A stretch of 34,139 nucleotides of DNA from Bacillota bacterium. Its GTDB lineage: Bacteria; Vulcanimicrobiota; SpSt-956; JAKJGF01. Under the pieces are notes generated by a model. The model made no database searches. It was not told the origin of the DNA and saw nothing but the letters and a program-made list of their open reading frames with translations. Location: the NCBI GenBank assembly GCA_022704525.1, contig JAKJGF010000021.1, positions 1 to 34,139 of the forward strand, read 5' to 3'. The position numbers were made by a program, and so were the translations under genes. This document shows, piece by piece, positions 21,896 through 30,018 of the stretch. Each line of letters opens with the position of its first letter. Positions within the stretch are counted from its first letter, which is position 1.

Positions 21896-23965
21896 TTACT
21901 TATAAAAATCATTAATATCAAATACAGTAAAAGTATTTTCCAGGTTTTTGCAGGTTAGAGTATAAACTCTATGTTTTTCAAAATTTACTTTATCAGAAAA
22001 TAACAATTTATCATCAATAATAATCCTGAATTTATATTCTCCCGGAAATAGATCCTTATAGCCTGTTTCATCGGGTAAGATAGAAATAAGTTCAGCATTT
22101 AAACCATTAAATTCTATATATACATTAATTCCTGTCTTATTTATAATTTCTACCTGACACATAGATACAGTAACATCTTTTTTAGACGTAAAAATCTTAA
22201 AACCTTTCAGAGCCCTCTTAATATTATTCTCCCATTTAATTCTGTTCACTTCGTCAACCACAGAAGAAAGAAGATTCTGTGATTTATTCAATTCTTCTCT
22301 GGCTTTTTCCCATTCTCCAGTATCATAATAACTTCTGGCAAGATAATAATGAGATCCAATATATTCAGGATTATAAGTAAGGGCTATATTAAACATATTT
22401 ATGGATTTCTGTAGATCTTCCTTCGATAAAGATTTTTTCGTTCTTTCATGCTTTTGTTTTAATACCTCTATCTCGTAAATACCATAATAAGAATGACCCA
22501 TCATATAATAAGATCTAAAATCTCTTGATTTACGACTGGAATATTCCTCAAAACTATAAATAGCCTGGGTATAATCTGTTATAGGTGAATTATAATTGAC
22601 TGAACTATTTGAACTATAGGCTATTTTTTTCTCTGTACCTTTTTTAAAACTGATTACACCTTCTTTAAATAATTTCTCTGAGGTAGAAAAATTTATTAAG
22701 ATAAAAATAAAAACTATAAAAGCAATTAAAAAAACTATAACAGATACTATTATTCTTTTTCCTGTTAATCCTGGCTTTTTATCAATCTTTTTTATATCTA
22801 TAATATTATCTACAGGTTTTATTACAGGTTCTTTTATAACTTCAACAGGTAAAGAAGAAGGCAATTGTTCAGTCTGTGCAGATTGCATAATCTCAGTTCT
22901 GACAGGAGTATCTTTAGAAATAGAATCCACTGTTACATCTGGAAGAGATATTACAGATTCTACAGATTTTGGAGAAACAGTTGGAGTTTCTGAAGGAACA
23001 GGTTCTTCTGGTTTGATACGATCTATCTCTTTAGAAGAAGCAGGTAAATGATCAGTTCCATCTCTTTTACCTGTGTCTGTTATTTTAAATAGTTCCTTTT
23101 TTATATCCTGAACAGATTTATATCTCTCTTCAGGATTCAATGAAAGTGATTTCTCAACTATAGAAACTAACTTAAAGGGTGTTAAAACCTCTTTTACTGG
23201 ATTAAATTTACCTCCAGAAAAATTCTCAACCTTACCTGTTAAAAGATGATATATAGTTGCACCAAGAGCAAAAATATCACTTTTAACACTGTATTCACCT
23301 TTTTTTTCCTCAGGTGCACTATAATCTCCTGCTGGCAAAATACCTTTTCTTTTAGCATCAGGATCTGAACTGGAAATATAAAAGTCAAGAAATACCAATC
23401 TTTTATCATTGTCTTTCATCATTATATTATCAGGATTAATATCACGATATATTATTGAAGGTTCATAATTATGTACATACTCCAGTACATCCAATATCTG
23501 CATTGTCCAGGATATGACCTGTTCCTCTCTTAAACCGGGGTTACCTTTCTCCTCAAGTATAGTCTTTAAACTTTTACCTTCAAAATAATCCATTACCAGA
23601 TAATGTCTTCCATTTTGCATAAAATAATTAGTAATAGCAGGGATACAGGGATGACGGATATTACAAAAAAGCTTAATTTCTTCTCTTATATTTCTTAAAT
23701 AGTTATTAAAATCCTGATCATCCCCATAATTAAGAAGAAGTTCCTTTACTATACATAAAGTTCTAAACCTTATATCTTCAGCTTTATAAATTATTCCTCC
23801 TTCTGATTCTCTCAATAAATACTGTATTTTATATCTCCTATCAAGAAGTATACCAGGAGTAAGAATCTGTAGAGGAGCAACATCAGCTAATTCAGTACCA
23901 CATCTTATACAAAAAAAACAGGATTCTATTTTTTCATTACCACAATTTAAACAAAAAGGTAACAT
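21896..23965 (-). CDS. Zinc ribbon - kinase-like (probable pseudokinase) - transmembrane - TPR protein
   Basis: In 689 residues: an N-terminal zinc ribbon (C5, C8, C19, C22); a Hanks-kinase fold (~45-295); a Pro/Ser/Thr-rich linker (~300-400); one transmembrane helix (~405-426, VSVIVFLIAFIVFIFILINF); a TPR-like helical region (~430-590); and a beta-rich tail. The kinase keeps K74 (CIVKEL), D175 in YRDINPDN and N180. It has Asn in place of the catalytic-loop Lys (N177), DFY instead of DFG (194-196), and a poor glycine loop (ESEGGIIY). Catalysis is therefore doubtful, though metal-binding Asp residues remain. The kinase faces the cytoplasm and the TPR part lies outside. It starts 15 bp after the kinase-SUMF1 gene, so an active and an inactive kinase are probably made together. 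Confidence 0.9.
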   Translation of the reverse strand: MLPFCLNCGNEKIESCFFCIRCGTELADVAPLQILTPGILLDRRYKIQYLLRESEGGIIYKAEDIRFRTLCIVKELLLNYGDDQDFNNYLRNIREEIKLFCNIRHPCIPAITNYFMQNGRHYLVMDYFEGKSLKTILEEKGNPGLREEQVISWTMQILDVLEYVHNYEPSIIYRDINPDNIMMKDNDKRLVFLDFYISSSDPDAKRKGILPAGDYSAPEEKKGEYSVKSDIFALGATIYHLLTGKVENFSGGKFNPVKEVLTPFKLVSIVEKSLSLNPEERYKSVQDIKKELFKITDTGKRDGTDHLPASSKEIDRIKPEEPVPSETPTVSPKSVESVISLPDVTVDSISKDTPVRTEIMQSAQTEQLPSSLPVEVIKEPVIKPVDNIIDIKKIDKKPGLTGKRIIVSVIVFLIAFIVFIFILINFSTSEKLFKEGVISFKKGTEKKIAYSSNSSVNYNSPITDYTQAIYSFEEYSSRKSRDFRSYYMMGHSYYGIYEIEVLKQKHERTKKSLSKEDLQKSINMFNIALTYNPEYIGSHYYLARSYYDTGEWEKAREELNKSQNLLSSVVDEVNRIKWENNIKRALKGFKIFTSKKDVTVSMCQVEIINKTGINVYIEFNGLNAELISILPDETGYKDLFPGEYKFRIIIDDKLLFSDKVNFEKHRVYTLTCKNLENTFTVFDINDFYK

Positions 23966-23980
23966 AATCTCATCCTTTTA

Positions 23981-25519
23981 TTAACATTCTATAACACAGC
24001 GAAATCCTCTGGAAGGATTTCTATAATCAGGTCTTTCAAAACCTCTGTAACTACATGTAGCAAAAGAACTACGACCACCTCTAACAACTTTTATTTTACC
24101 TTTTTCGTAAGGACCTTTATAAGGATAGGGATAATACCATTCAGAAGTCCATTCATATATAAAACCACTCATATCCATAGCTCCGTAAGGGCTGGCTCTT
24201 TCAGGATAAGTTCCTACTCTCATTAATCCTGATGTATCTATAGGATAATCCTCCCAATTATTACCCCAGGGATATCTTCTTCCATCTGTTCCTCTGGCAG
24301 TTTTTTCCCATTCAGCCTCTGAAGGAAGCCTTTTCCCTGACCATTTTGCATATTCTTCGGCTTCATAAAAGTTTACATTAACTACAGGAGAATTTTCAGT
24401 ACCGGCTTTAAAGTATCTTTTCCAATGAACAATTTTTGCACCTGTTTCTCTCACAAATTTATCAAACTGGGAATTGGTAACAGGAAATTTATCTATTAAA
24501 AAGGATTTCAGAAAAATCTTATGTCTTGGATATTCATTTGGATCTCCACTGTTGGAACCCATCCAGAATTCGCCTGCAGGGATAAATACCATATCAGGAT
24601 AATCTTCAGCCATAAGTTTTGCAGGCATATCTGAAGAAACCAGTGTTTCAATCATATCTCTGGCAGAAGAGAATCTTTTTTCCACTTCTTCCTGTGTGGC
24701 TTTATTAACAATTCGCATCAGCTTTTTAGATATATTTGGATTAATTTTCTCTATGGGATCTATATTCAGTAATTGAGGTTGTACACCTGTAAGCATATGG
24801 TGCATGGTAGCTCCCATAGAAAATATGTCACTTCTGGGTTCCGGTTTTCCTTTTACCTGTTCAATAGCACAGTATCCAAAGGTTCCTATAATAGTCTTTG
24901 TAGTATCACTATCAGGTCTGATTGTTCTTGCAATACCAAAATCTACAAGAACCGCTCTATTATCATAATCTCTTATCATAATATTTCCTGGTTTCAAATC
25001 TCTGTAAACAATAGGTGGTTTCTGATTATGAAGATAATCCAGTACTTCCAGTACCTGAATTGACCAGTTAATTACTTTATCTTCCTCCACAGGTTTTCCA
25101 TCATATTCATCCAGTATATTCTGTAAATCCTGGCCTTTTATAAAATCCATAACAAGATAATATCTTTCATTTTCTATAAAATAGTCCATAACAATAGGAA
25201 GTCCCACATGGCGAAGCCTGCTTAACATAAGAGCTTCTTCCTGAAATCTTCTAATAGCATACTCCTGATCCCCAAAATCTTCAACACTTAACATTTCTTT
25301 TACAGCACATTCTCTATCAAGGCGGATATCTCTGGCTTTATAAACACAACCCATACCACCTTCTTTTATTATATCTATTATTTCATATCTCCGTTCTAAT
25401 ATATATCCCTGATCGATTAATCCATCTTCAGTTAACTCCAGTAAAGGAATACCACATTTACCACAAAATTTTGCTTCCTCTATATTTTCAAAATTACAAT
25501 CATTACAGGGAATTAACAT
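23981..25519 (-). CDS. Zinc ribbon - Ser/Thr kinase - formylglycine-generating-enzyme-like (SUMF1) fusion
   Basis: The 512 residues hold a zinc ribbon (C5, C8, C19, C22), a canonical kinase (~45-300) and a SUMF1/FGE-like domain (~309-512). The kinase has EGGMGCVYKA, K74 in AVKEM, YRDLKPGN (D174, K176, N179), DFGIAR (D193) and GTFGYCAIEQ. The SUMF1-like part has FIPAGEFWMGS, FPVTNSQF, RLPSEAEWEKTARG, YPWGN and GFRC. It retains one cysteine in SSFATCSYRGFER rather than the two copper-ligand cysteines of true formylglycine enzymes, so oxidase activity is uncertain. Kinase-SUMF1 fusions are known (for example chlamydial Pkn1). There is no membrane segment. GAGGTG is 5 bases before the ATG. It is the first gene of the two-kinase operon; a small hairpin (AACCT/AGGTT, ~25541-25556) lies upstream. 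No clear promoter is visible. Confidence 0.95.
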   Translation of the reverse strand: MLIPCNDCNFENIEEAKFCGKCGIPLLELTEDGLIDQGYILERRYEIIDIIKEGGMGCVYKARDIRLDRECAVKEMLSVEDFGDQEYAIRRFQEEALMLSRLRHVGLPIVMDYFIENERYYLVMDFIKGQDLQNILDEYDGKPVEEDKVINWSIQVLEVLDYLHNQKPPIVYRDLKPGNIMIRDYDNRAVLVDFGIARTIRPDSDTTKTIIGTFGYCAIEQVKGKPEPRSDIFSMGATMHHMLTGVQPQLLNIDPIEKINPNISKKLMRIVNKATQEEVEKRFSSARDMIETLVSSDMPAKLMAEDYPDMVFIPAGEFWMGSNSGDPNEYPRHKIFLKSFLIDKFPVTNSQFDKFVRETGAKIVHWKRYFKAGTENSPVVNVNFYEAEEYAKWSGKRLPSEAEWEKTARGTDGRRYPWGNNWEDYPIDTSGLMRVGTYPERASPYGAMDMSGFIYEWTSEWYYPYPYKGPYEKGKIKVVRGGRSSFATCSYRGFERPDYRNPSRGFRCVIEC

Positions 25520-25627
25520 TTATACACCTCAATTAATAACCTTTCTGATAGGTTATGAAATCATGACATCAACTATAATTTCTATATAAATATTCCCTAA
25601 AAGTTCTATAAAATCCTTTAACTGAAT

Positions 25628-26992
25628 TTACTTCCCCACACAGAAATTTTCAAATATTCTGTTCAGTACATCTTCTGTAACAGTATAACCTGTTATTTCT
25701 CCAAGATAATTAATAGAATTCTTTAAATCTATGGCAATAATATCAGAAGAAATACGATTATTAATAGCCTTTTTAACCTCTTTAAGAGATAAATAAGAAT
25801 CATTGAGAGCTTTCTTATGACGTAAGTTAGATACAAAAATACCTTCTTTATCAGATATATTTCCTGTGTAAATAAGAGATAATATAGCTTTTTCTACTTT
25901 ATCAACATTATCATCCAAAAGAGAAATTTCTACTATATTGTTAAAAAGCAAATGTTCAGGAAGTTTAAGTTTACGTGGCAAATCAATTTTATTCATTATT
26001 AAAATGAATTTTTTAGAAGTAATACTATTAAGTATTTCCATATCTTTAGAGGTAAAATCCTCTGAAACATCCATTACATAGAGAATAAGATCAGACTTCT
26101 CAATTATTTCTCTGGTCTTCTGAACACCTATTTTTTCAATAGTATCTATAGTTTCTCTTATACCGGCAGTGTCTATTATCTGTACTGGTATACCGGAGAG
26201 GTTTAAATATTCTTCAATACTATCCCGGGTAGTTCCGGGTATTTCTGTCACAATAGCACGATTTTCCTTCAGTAAAGCATTAAGAAGACTGGATTTACCA
26301 ACATTAGTTCTTCCAACTATGGCAACTTTAATACCTTCTCTAAAAATTTTTCCATATTCTGCATTGGCTAGAAGCCCTTCTATTTCTGATATAATTTCAT
26401 TTATTTTCTCTTCTATAAAAAGAAAATTAACTGGAGAGACATCATCTTCCGGGTAATCAATATCAGCTTCTATATAAGCCAATAGATCAACTAATCTGTT
26501 ATATATATCCTTTATTTTTTTAGATAACTTTCCCTCCATCTGTTCACAGGCAATTTTTAGAGAGGCATCAGTCCTGGCACGTATAATATCCATAACTGCT
26601 TCAGCCTGAGCAAGATCAATACGACCATTTAAAAAAGCCCTCTTTGTAAATTCTCCAGGTTGTGCTATTCTAACACCATATATTAAGACTATATCCAGAA
26701 TTTTTCTCAAAACTACTATTCCACTATGAGAATTTATTTCTACCACATCTTCTCTTGTATAACTTTTAGGACCTTTCATAATAGATAGAAGTACTTCATC
26801 TACAAAATCACCTGTAAGAGGGTTTATAATATGTCCATAAATTAATTTATGACTCTTTATTTTATTTAAATCTCTTTTAGGCTTAAATATCTCAAAAACT
26901 ACCTGAATAGCAAGAGGTCCACTTAATCTTATAATCCCTATACCGGCATCTCCTATAGGAGTTGAGATAGCAGCTATTGTATCATCAATCAT
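25628..26992 (-). CDS. mnmE: tRNA modification GTPase MnmE
   Basis: With MnmG it forms cmnm5U at the wobble uridine of several tRNAs in the cytosol. The 454 residues show the N-terminal folate-binding domain (MIDDTIAAISTPIGDAGIGI), a helical domain, and an inserted G domain with GRTNVGKSSLLNAL (P-loop), IPGTTRD (G2), DTAG (G3) and NKID (G4). The conserved C-terminus is CVGK. The start is fixed by the family N-terminus, yet no Shine-Dalgarno sequence is visible; the ATG lies only ~15 bp past the khpB terminator. No mnmG lies in the window; in many bacteria it is next to mnmE. Confidence 0.97.
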   Translation of the reverse strand: MIDDTIAAISTPIGDAGIGIIRLSGPLAIQVVFEIFKPKRDLNKIKSHKLIYGHIINPLTGDFVDEVLLSIMKGPKSYTREDVVEINSHSGIVVLRKILDIVLIYGVRIAQPGEFTKRAFLNGRIDLAQAEAVMDIIRARTDASLKIACEQMEGKLSKKIKDIYNRLVDLLAYIEADIDYPEDDVSPVNFLFIEEKINEIISEIEGLLANAEYGKIFREGIKVAIVGRTNVGKSSLLNALLKENRAIVTEIPGTTRDSIEEYLNLSGIPVQIIDTAGIRETIDTIEKIGVQKTREIIEKSDLILYVMDVSEDFTSKDMEILNSITSKKFILIMNKIDLPRKLKLPEHLLFNNIVEISLLDDNVDKVEKAILSLIYTGNISDKEGIFVSNLRHKKALNDSYLSLKEVKKAINNRISSDIIAIDLKNSINYLGEITGYTVTEDVLNRIFENFCVGK

Positions 26993-27006
26993 ATATATTA
27001 ATTTTA

Positions 27007-27039
27007 AATTAAAAAAGAGCTTAACGCTCTTTTTTAATT
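27007..27039 (-). terminator. Terminator or attenuator between khpB and mnmE
   Basis: AATTAAAAAAGAGC (27007-27020) pairs perfectly with GCTCTTTTTTAATT (27026-27039) around TTAAC or its complement, with T-runs on both sides. It probably sets a lower level of mnmE. Confidence 0.88.
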
Positions 27040-27060
27040 ATTTAACTCTTTCTATAAGCA

Positions 27061-27690
27061 TTACTTTCTGGGTGAAATAACAACTCTTCTCACAGGTTCA
27101 TCACCCTGGCTGTATGTATTAACATAAGGATTATCCTGTAAAACAGTATGTATAATTCTCCTCTCATAAGGTAACATTGGTTCCAGGACAATATTTTTCT
27201 TAGTTTCATAGGCCTTCCTGGCCATTTTCTCAGCTAAACCCTGTAAAGTCTGTTCCCGTCTTTCTCTATAACCTTCACCATCTACAACTATTCTTATACG
27301 TTCTTTCTTATCTTTATTTTCCTTATTAGCTATTATATTAAGTAAAAGCTGCAACGAATCCAGTGTACGCCCATGACGCCCTATTAAAATTCCAAGGCTA
27401 TCTCCACTCAGGCAAAATCTTACTATATTATTTTCTTCCTTTTTATCAATTATCTTAACATCTAAATTCATAGAAGTAAGAATATCACTCAAAACTTTTT
27501 CAGCAACTGCAGAAGGATTACTTTTAACTACAACTTTTACTCTGGCCTGCTTTGCTCCTAAACCAAAAATACCCCTGCTACCTTCTTCAAGAATTTCTAT
27601 ATCTACTTCATCTTCATTTACACCCAATTCTAAAATGGCTTTTTCAGTCGCCTCTTCAACGGTTTTCCCCGTCTGTTCTAATTCTCTCAT
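27061..27690 (-). CDS. khpB: RNA-binding protein KhpB (Jag; KH and R3H domains)
   Basis: The 209 residues hold an N-terminal Jag_N domain (~1-55, with GIFGLGAKQARVKV), a KH-type domain (~60-135) with the GRHG loop at 104-107, and a C-terminal R3H domain (~140-205, with the ERRIIH signature). In Gram-positive bacteria KhpB pairs with KhpA, binds mRNAs and sRNAs and influences cell elongation. The gene lies directly downstream of yidC, its conserved place. AGGA precedes the ATG closely. The leader has an 11-bp inverted repeat (27699-27782). No khpA is present in the window. Confidence 0.96.
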   Translation of the reverse strand: MRELEQTGKTVEEATEKAILELGVNEDEVDIEILEEGSRGIFGLGAKQARVKVVVKSNPSAVAEKVLSDILTSMNLDVKIIDKKEENNIVRFCLSGDSLGILIGRHGRTLDSLQLLLNIIANKENKDKKERIRIVVDGEGYRERREQTLQGLAEKMARKAYETKKNIVLEPMLPYERRIIHTVLQDNPYVNTYSQGDEPVRRVVISPRK

Positions 27691-27698
27691 TCCTATTT

Positions 27699-27782
27699 AC
27701 CTGGTTTAAAACTATCTTCTTGAATATTACTAAATTAAACGACTCTTCATAAATTTAAAACTATCTCTTCATTAAACCAGGT
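27699..27782 (-). promoter_or_regulatory. Inverted and direct repeats in the khpB leader
   Basis: ACCTGGTTTAA (27699-27709) and TTAAACCAGGT (27772-27782) form an 11-bp perfect inverted repeat across 62 nt. Inside its arms, a GATAGTTTTAAA-type direct repeat occurs twice on the leftward strand. The 3' arm ends just before the khpB ribosome-binding site. Confidence 0.5.
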
Positions 27783-27844
27783 ACCACCCTCCTTTACTTA
27801 ATAAACTTTTTCCAAAGTAACAAATCTAAATCGCCAATCCTTAA

Positions 27845-28642
27845 CTACTTTTTTCTCTTCTTCTTTTTCTTACTGGTAGTAAACTCTGGCTTTTCTATAT
27901 CTTCATTTTCTGAATTTTCTAAAGTAATCTCTTTTACTTCTCCTCCTGTATCATTTCCAGACATTCTCATTATAAATTGTTGCTGCACAATACTTAATAA
28001 ATTAAAAACAAGCCAGTAAAGTATAAGTGCAGACTGAAAGCGGTACATAATAAAAGTAATAAATACAGACATAATTATAGCTGTCGATTTCTGATTCATT
28101 CCGCCTGGCGGGGAAGAACTAACTGTTATCATTTGAGATAAATACATACTTAAGCCATAAATTATAACTAAAGGAAGATCCGGTTTTGCCAGACTGCTTC
28201 CAAACAATGGTATATTACCCAGAAAAGGAATTAATGGAATCGTGTCATCTGGCATACAACCTATCCAGAGAAATTTTGCATTTGCAAATTCAGGCACAGT
28301 TTTAATAAAATGATCAAAAGTTCTATATAATGCATAAATTATCGGCATCTGTATTATAAGAGGTAAACAACCGCTTAAGGGATTTACCTTATGAATTTTC
28401 CACAGCTCTAACATTTTCTTATTTAAAGTCTCCGGATCACCTTTATACTTCTCCTGCAGTTTCTTCATTTCCGGCTGAATCATCTGCATATCCTTCATGG
28501 ACTTATACTGCTGATGGGTAAAGTAAAGTAATGAAAGTTTTATTGCAACAGCAAAAAGTATTATAGAATAAGCGTAATCCCCTGTTAAGTGATAAAAATA
28601 CTTAAGAATATCTCCTAATAAAACACTAATACTATCTATCAA
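27845..28642 (-). CDS. yidC: Membrane protein insertase YidC (short form)
   Basis: Inserts and folds membrane proteins, with or without SecYEG. The 265-residue product is the core-only form: no large periplasmic domain and no lipobox. It starts with a reentrant/transmembrane segment, YAYSIILFAVAIKLSLLYF, then the cytoplasmic hairpin (MKDMQMIQPEMKKLQEKYKG). Further segments follow (NPLSGCLPLIIQMPIIYALYR and the LPLVIIYGLSMYLSQ region), then a basic tail rich in Lys. The conserved NP..GCLP motif is present. The gene lies between yidD and khpB. Confidence 0.96.
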   Translation of the reverse strand: MIDSISVLLGDILKYFYHLTGDYAYSIILFAVAIKLSLLYFTHQQYKSMKDMQMIQPEMKKLQEKYKGDPETLNKKMLELWKIHKVNPLSGCLPLIIQMPIIYALYRTFDHFIKTVPEFANAKFLWIGCMPDDTIPLIPFLGNIPLFGSSLAKPDLPLVIIYGLSMYLSQMITVSSSPPGGMNQKSTAIIMSVFITFIMYRFQSALILYWLVFNLLSIVQQQFIMRMSGNDTGGEVKEITLENSENEDIEKPEFTTSKKKKKRKK

Positions 28643-28702
28643 TAAAATCTCTGGTTAACAAATTATTGAAAACCAGAACCTCCTTTTTTATACAAACATT
28701 AA

Positions 28703-28915
28703 TTATTCAACAGGATCATATCCTCCTCTACTGAAAGGATTACATCTCAGTATCCTCCAGATAGCATTCAATCCCCCTTTTAATATTCCATATTTTTCTA
28801 ATGATTTGATTGCATATTCAGAACAACTTGGACAAAATCTACAGACAGGCGGTAAAAAACAAGAAATATAATTCTGATAAAAACGTATCATATTTATCAG
28901 AATTAGCTTTAGCAT
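28703..28915 (-). CDS. yidD: Membrane protein insertion efficiency factor YidD
   Basis: The 70-residue family protein has an amphipathic N-terminus ([18 protein letters not shown]) and the conserved [19 protein letters not shown] motif. It ends with [16 protein letters not shown]. It assists YidC/Sec-dependent membrane insertion on the cytoplasmic face. The ATG overlaps the rnpA stop codon region by 7 bp, indicating translational coupling. Its position between rnpA and yidC is conserved in bacteria. Confidence 0.97.
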   Translation of the reverse strand: MLKLILINMIRFYQNYISCFLPPVCRFCPSCSEYAIKSLEKYGILKGGLNAIWRILRCNPFSRGGYDPVE

Positions 28916-29250
28916 TTATAAATTCCACTCTTTTCAAAAAGATCTTTAAAACATACACAAATATCTCTTATATTAGCTTTTAATACTGATCTTCTGGCGA
29001 CAAAAATAATATCATATCCATTCTCTAAATAATTAAGATGTTTGCGATAAGCTTCTCTAAAAAGTCTTTTTATTCTATTTCTTACAACAGCCTTACCAAG
29101 ATTTTTAGTTACAGAATAACCTACTCTGTTTTCTTTTAATTCATTGGGATATAAATATAAAACTACTAAAAAACCTGCAAAGGAAGAACCTTTACTATAA
29201 GCTCTTTTAAAATTTTTATTGGATTTTATAGAAACAAACTTCTTTCTGAG
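28909..29250 (-). CDS. rnpA: Ribonuclease P protein component (no canonical start codon)
   Basis: The frame encodes a full RnpA: N-terminal [21 protein letters not shown], the RNR signature in [16 protein letters not shown], and the terminal [10 protein letters not shown] region. It is about 113 residues, the usual family length. RnpA assists the RNA subunit in trimming tRNA 5' ends. No ATG, GTG or TTG exists in frame before the conserved region. Upstream an in-frame TGA closes the frame. An excellent AAAGGAGG lies 6 bases before an in-frame CTC (29248-29250), which is used as the provisional start. Either a rare start codon is used or the assembly has an error there. It is followed by yidD with a 7-bp overlap and preceded by rpmH. 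It is easily missed because of the start. Confidence 0.9.
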   Translation of the reverse strand, partial: LRKKFVSIKSNKNFKRAYSKGSSFAGFLVVLYLYPNELKENRVGYSVTKNLGKAVVRNRIKRLFREAYRKHLNYLENGYDIIFVARRSVLKANIRDICVCFKDLFEKSGIYKC

Positions 29251-29309
29251 ATTATCCCTCCTTTCTAAAAATTGATAAAAAGTTCACTCACATAATACTC
29301 TGATTAAAA

Positions 29310-29444
29310 TCAGACAGTCAAACGTTTTCTTCCTTTATTTCTTCTTCCCTGTATCACTCTACGTCCAGTATTAGTTTTCATTCTCGAAAGAAACCCATGG
29401 GTTCTTTTTCTCGGGATATTTTTTGGTTGATAAGTTCTTTTCAC
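29310..29444 (-). CDS. rpmH: Ribosomal protein bL34
   Basis: A 44-residue, very basic protein that matches bL34 throughout: [20 protein letters not shown], then [22 protein letters not shown] and TV-stop. It is part of the large ribosomal subunit. The start is GTG (29442-29444) with no Shine-Dalgarno sequence; instead a two-stem structure (29454-29495) ends 9 bases upstream. It is the first gene of the leftward rpmH-rnpA-yidD-yidC-khpB cluster, immediately beside the origin, as in many bacteria. Confidence 0.97.
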   Translation of the reverse strand: MKRTYQPKNIPRKRTHGFLSRMKTNTGRRVIQGRRNKGRKRLTV

Positions 29445-29453
29445 AAAATAGCA

Positions 29454-29495
29454 GGCAAAGTTTCTTTTCCCTTTTAATTAACGAAAGGGTTTGCC
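29454..29495 (-). promoter_or_regulatory. Two-stem structured leader of rpmH
   Basis: In the leftward RNA, GGCAAA (29495-29490) pairs with TTTGCC (29459-29454). Directly inside, CCCTTT (29489-29484) pairs with AAAGGG (29474-29469) around a 9-nt loop, so the stems are contiguous on the 5' side. It takes the place where a ribosome-binding site would be expected. It may control ribosomal-protein synthesis. Confidence 0.5.
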
Positions 29496-29600
29496 CATAC
29501 TCCTTTCTTTTTTATAAAACTATAAGCACTCAATAATCATCGCTGATTGTTGAAAGCCAATAAAAACCTAAAAAAATAAATTTTTCTACGGTAAATTAAT

Positions 29601-29629
29601 ATTATAGTGCATTTCATATTAGAATTTAA
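29601..29629 (-). promoter_or_regulatory. Possible promoter of the rpmH cluster
   Basis: Read leftwards: TTAAAT (29629-29624), a 17-bp spacer, and a perfect TATAAT (29606-29601). The -35 is weak. It lies ~155 bp before the rpmH start. Confidence 0.35.
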
Positions 29630-29635
29630 ATAATT

Positions 29636-29714
29636 CGTGATGCGTGATGCGTGATGCGTAATGCGTAATGGGTGATTATAACTACGCATCACGCTTTACG
29701 CATTACACATTACG
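29636..29714. repeat. Palindromic intergenic repeat, family B (7-bp units)
   Basis: The left part has tandem GTGATGC units (three, then GTAATGC and GTAATGG). The right part has complementary 7-bp units (TACGCAT CACGCTT TACGCAT TACACAT). The ~79-bp element can form a long imperfect hairpin. It sits in the rpmH-dnaA interval, left of the DnaA boxes. Confidence 0.85.
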
Positions 29715-30018
29715 AGTTCATTAATTATGGATTGTTATGAAACTAACTATAATAAAATTATTATAACAAGAAAGTATATTAAAAGCAATAGTAATCTTAC
29801 TCTTATCAGAAAAGGAAATATTCAATACCTTATAAAAACCCTGATTTTTCGATAAAAACTCTCTCTACTATTAGAGTATAAATCCATTATAAAGGGGATT
29901 ATATTTTTTATCTTTATTTCATCAATTTCTAAATTTAGCAAGAAATAAATCCAGTAAAACTCTATTCTATTTAAATGTTTATTTTAACAAAGATATATAT
30001 CATTGTCAATCCTGAAAA
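29715..30018. other. AT-rich stretch without genes
   Basis: No coding frame or RNA gene is recognised. Only two small hairpins are visible: ACTCT/AGAGT near 29860-29880 and AATCC/GGATT near 29881-29900. It is part of the origin interval. Confidence 0.6.

Noticed and set aside
29478..29498. Six-codon leader peptide (MGKPFR) upstream of rpmH
   Set aside because: AAAGGAG is only one base from the ATG, too close for normal initiation, and the codons lie inside the two-stem structure.
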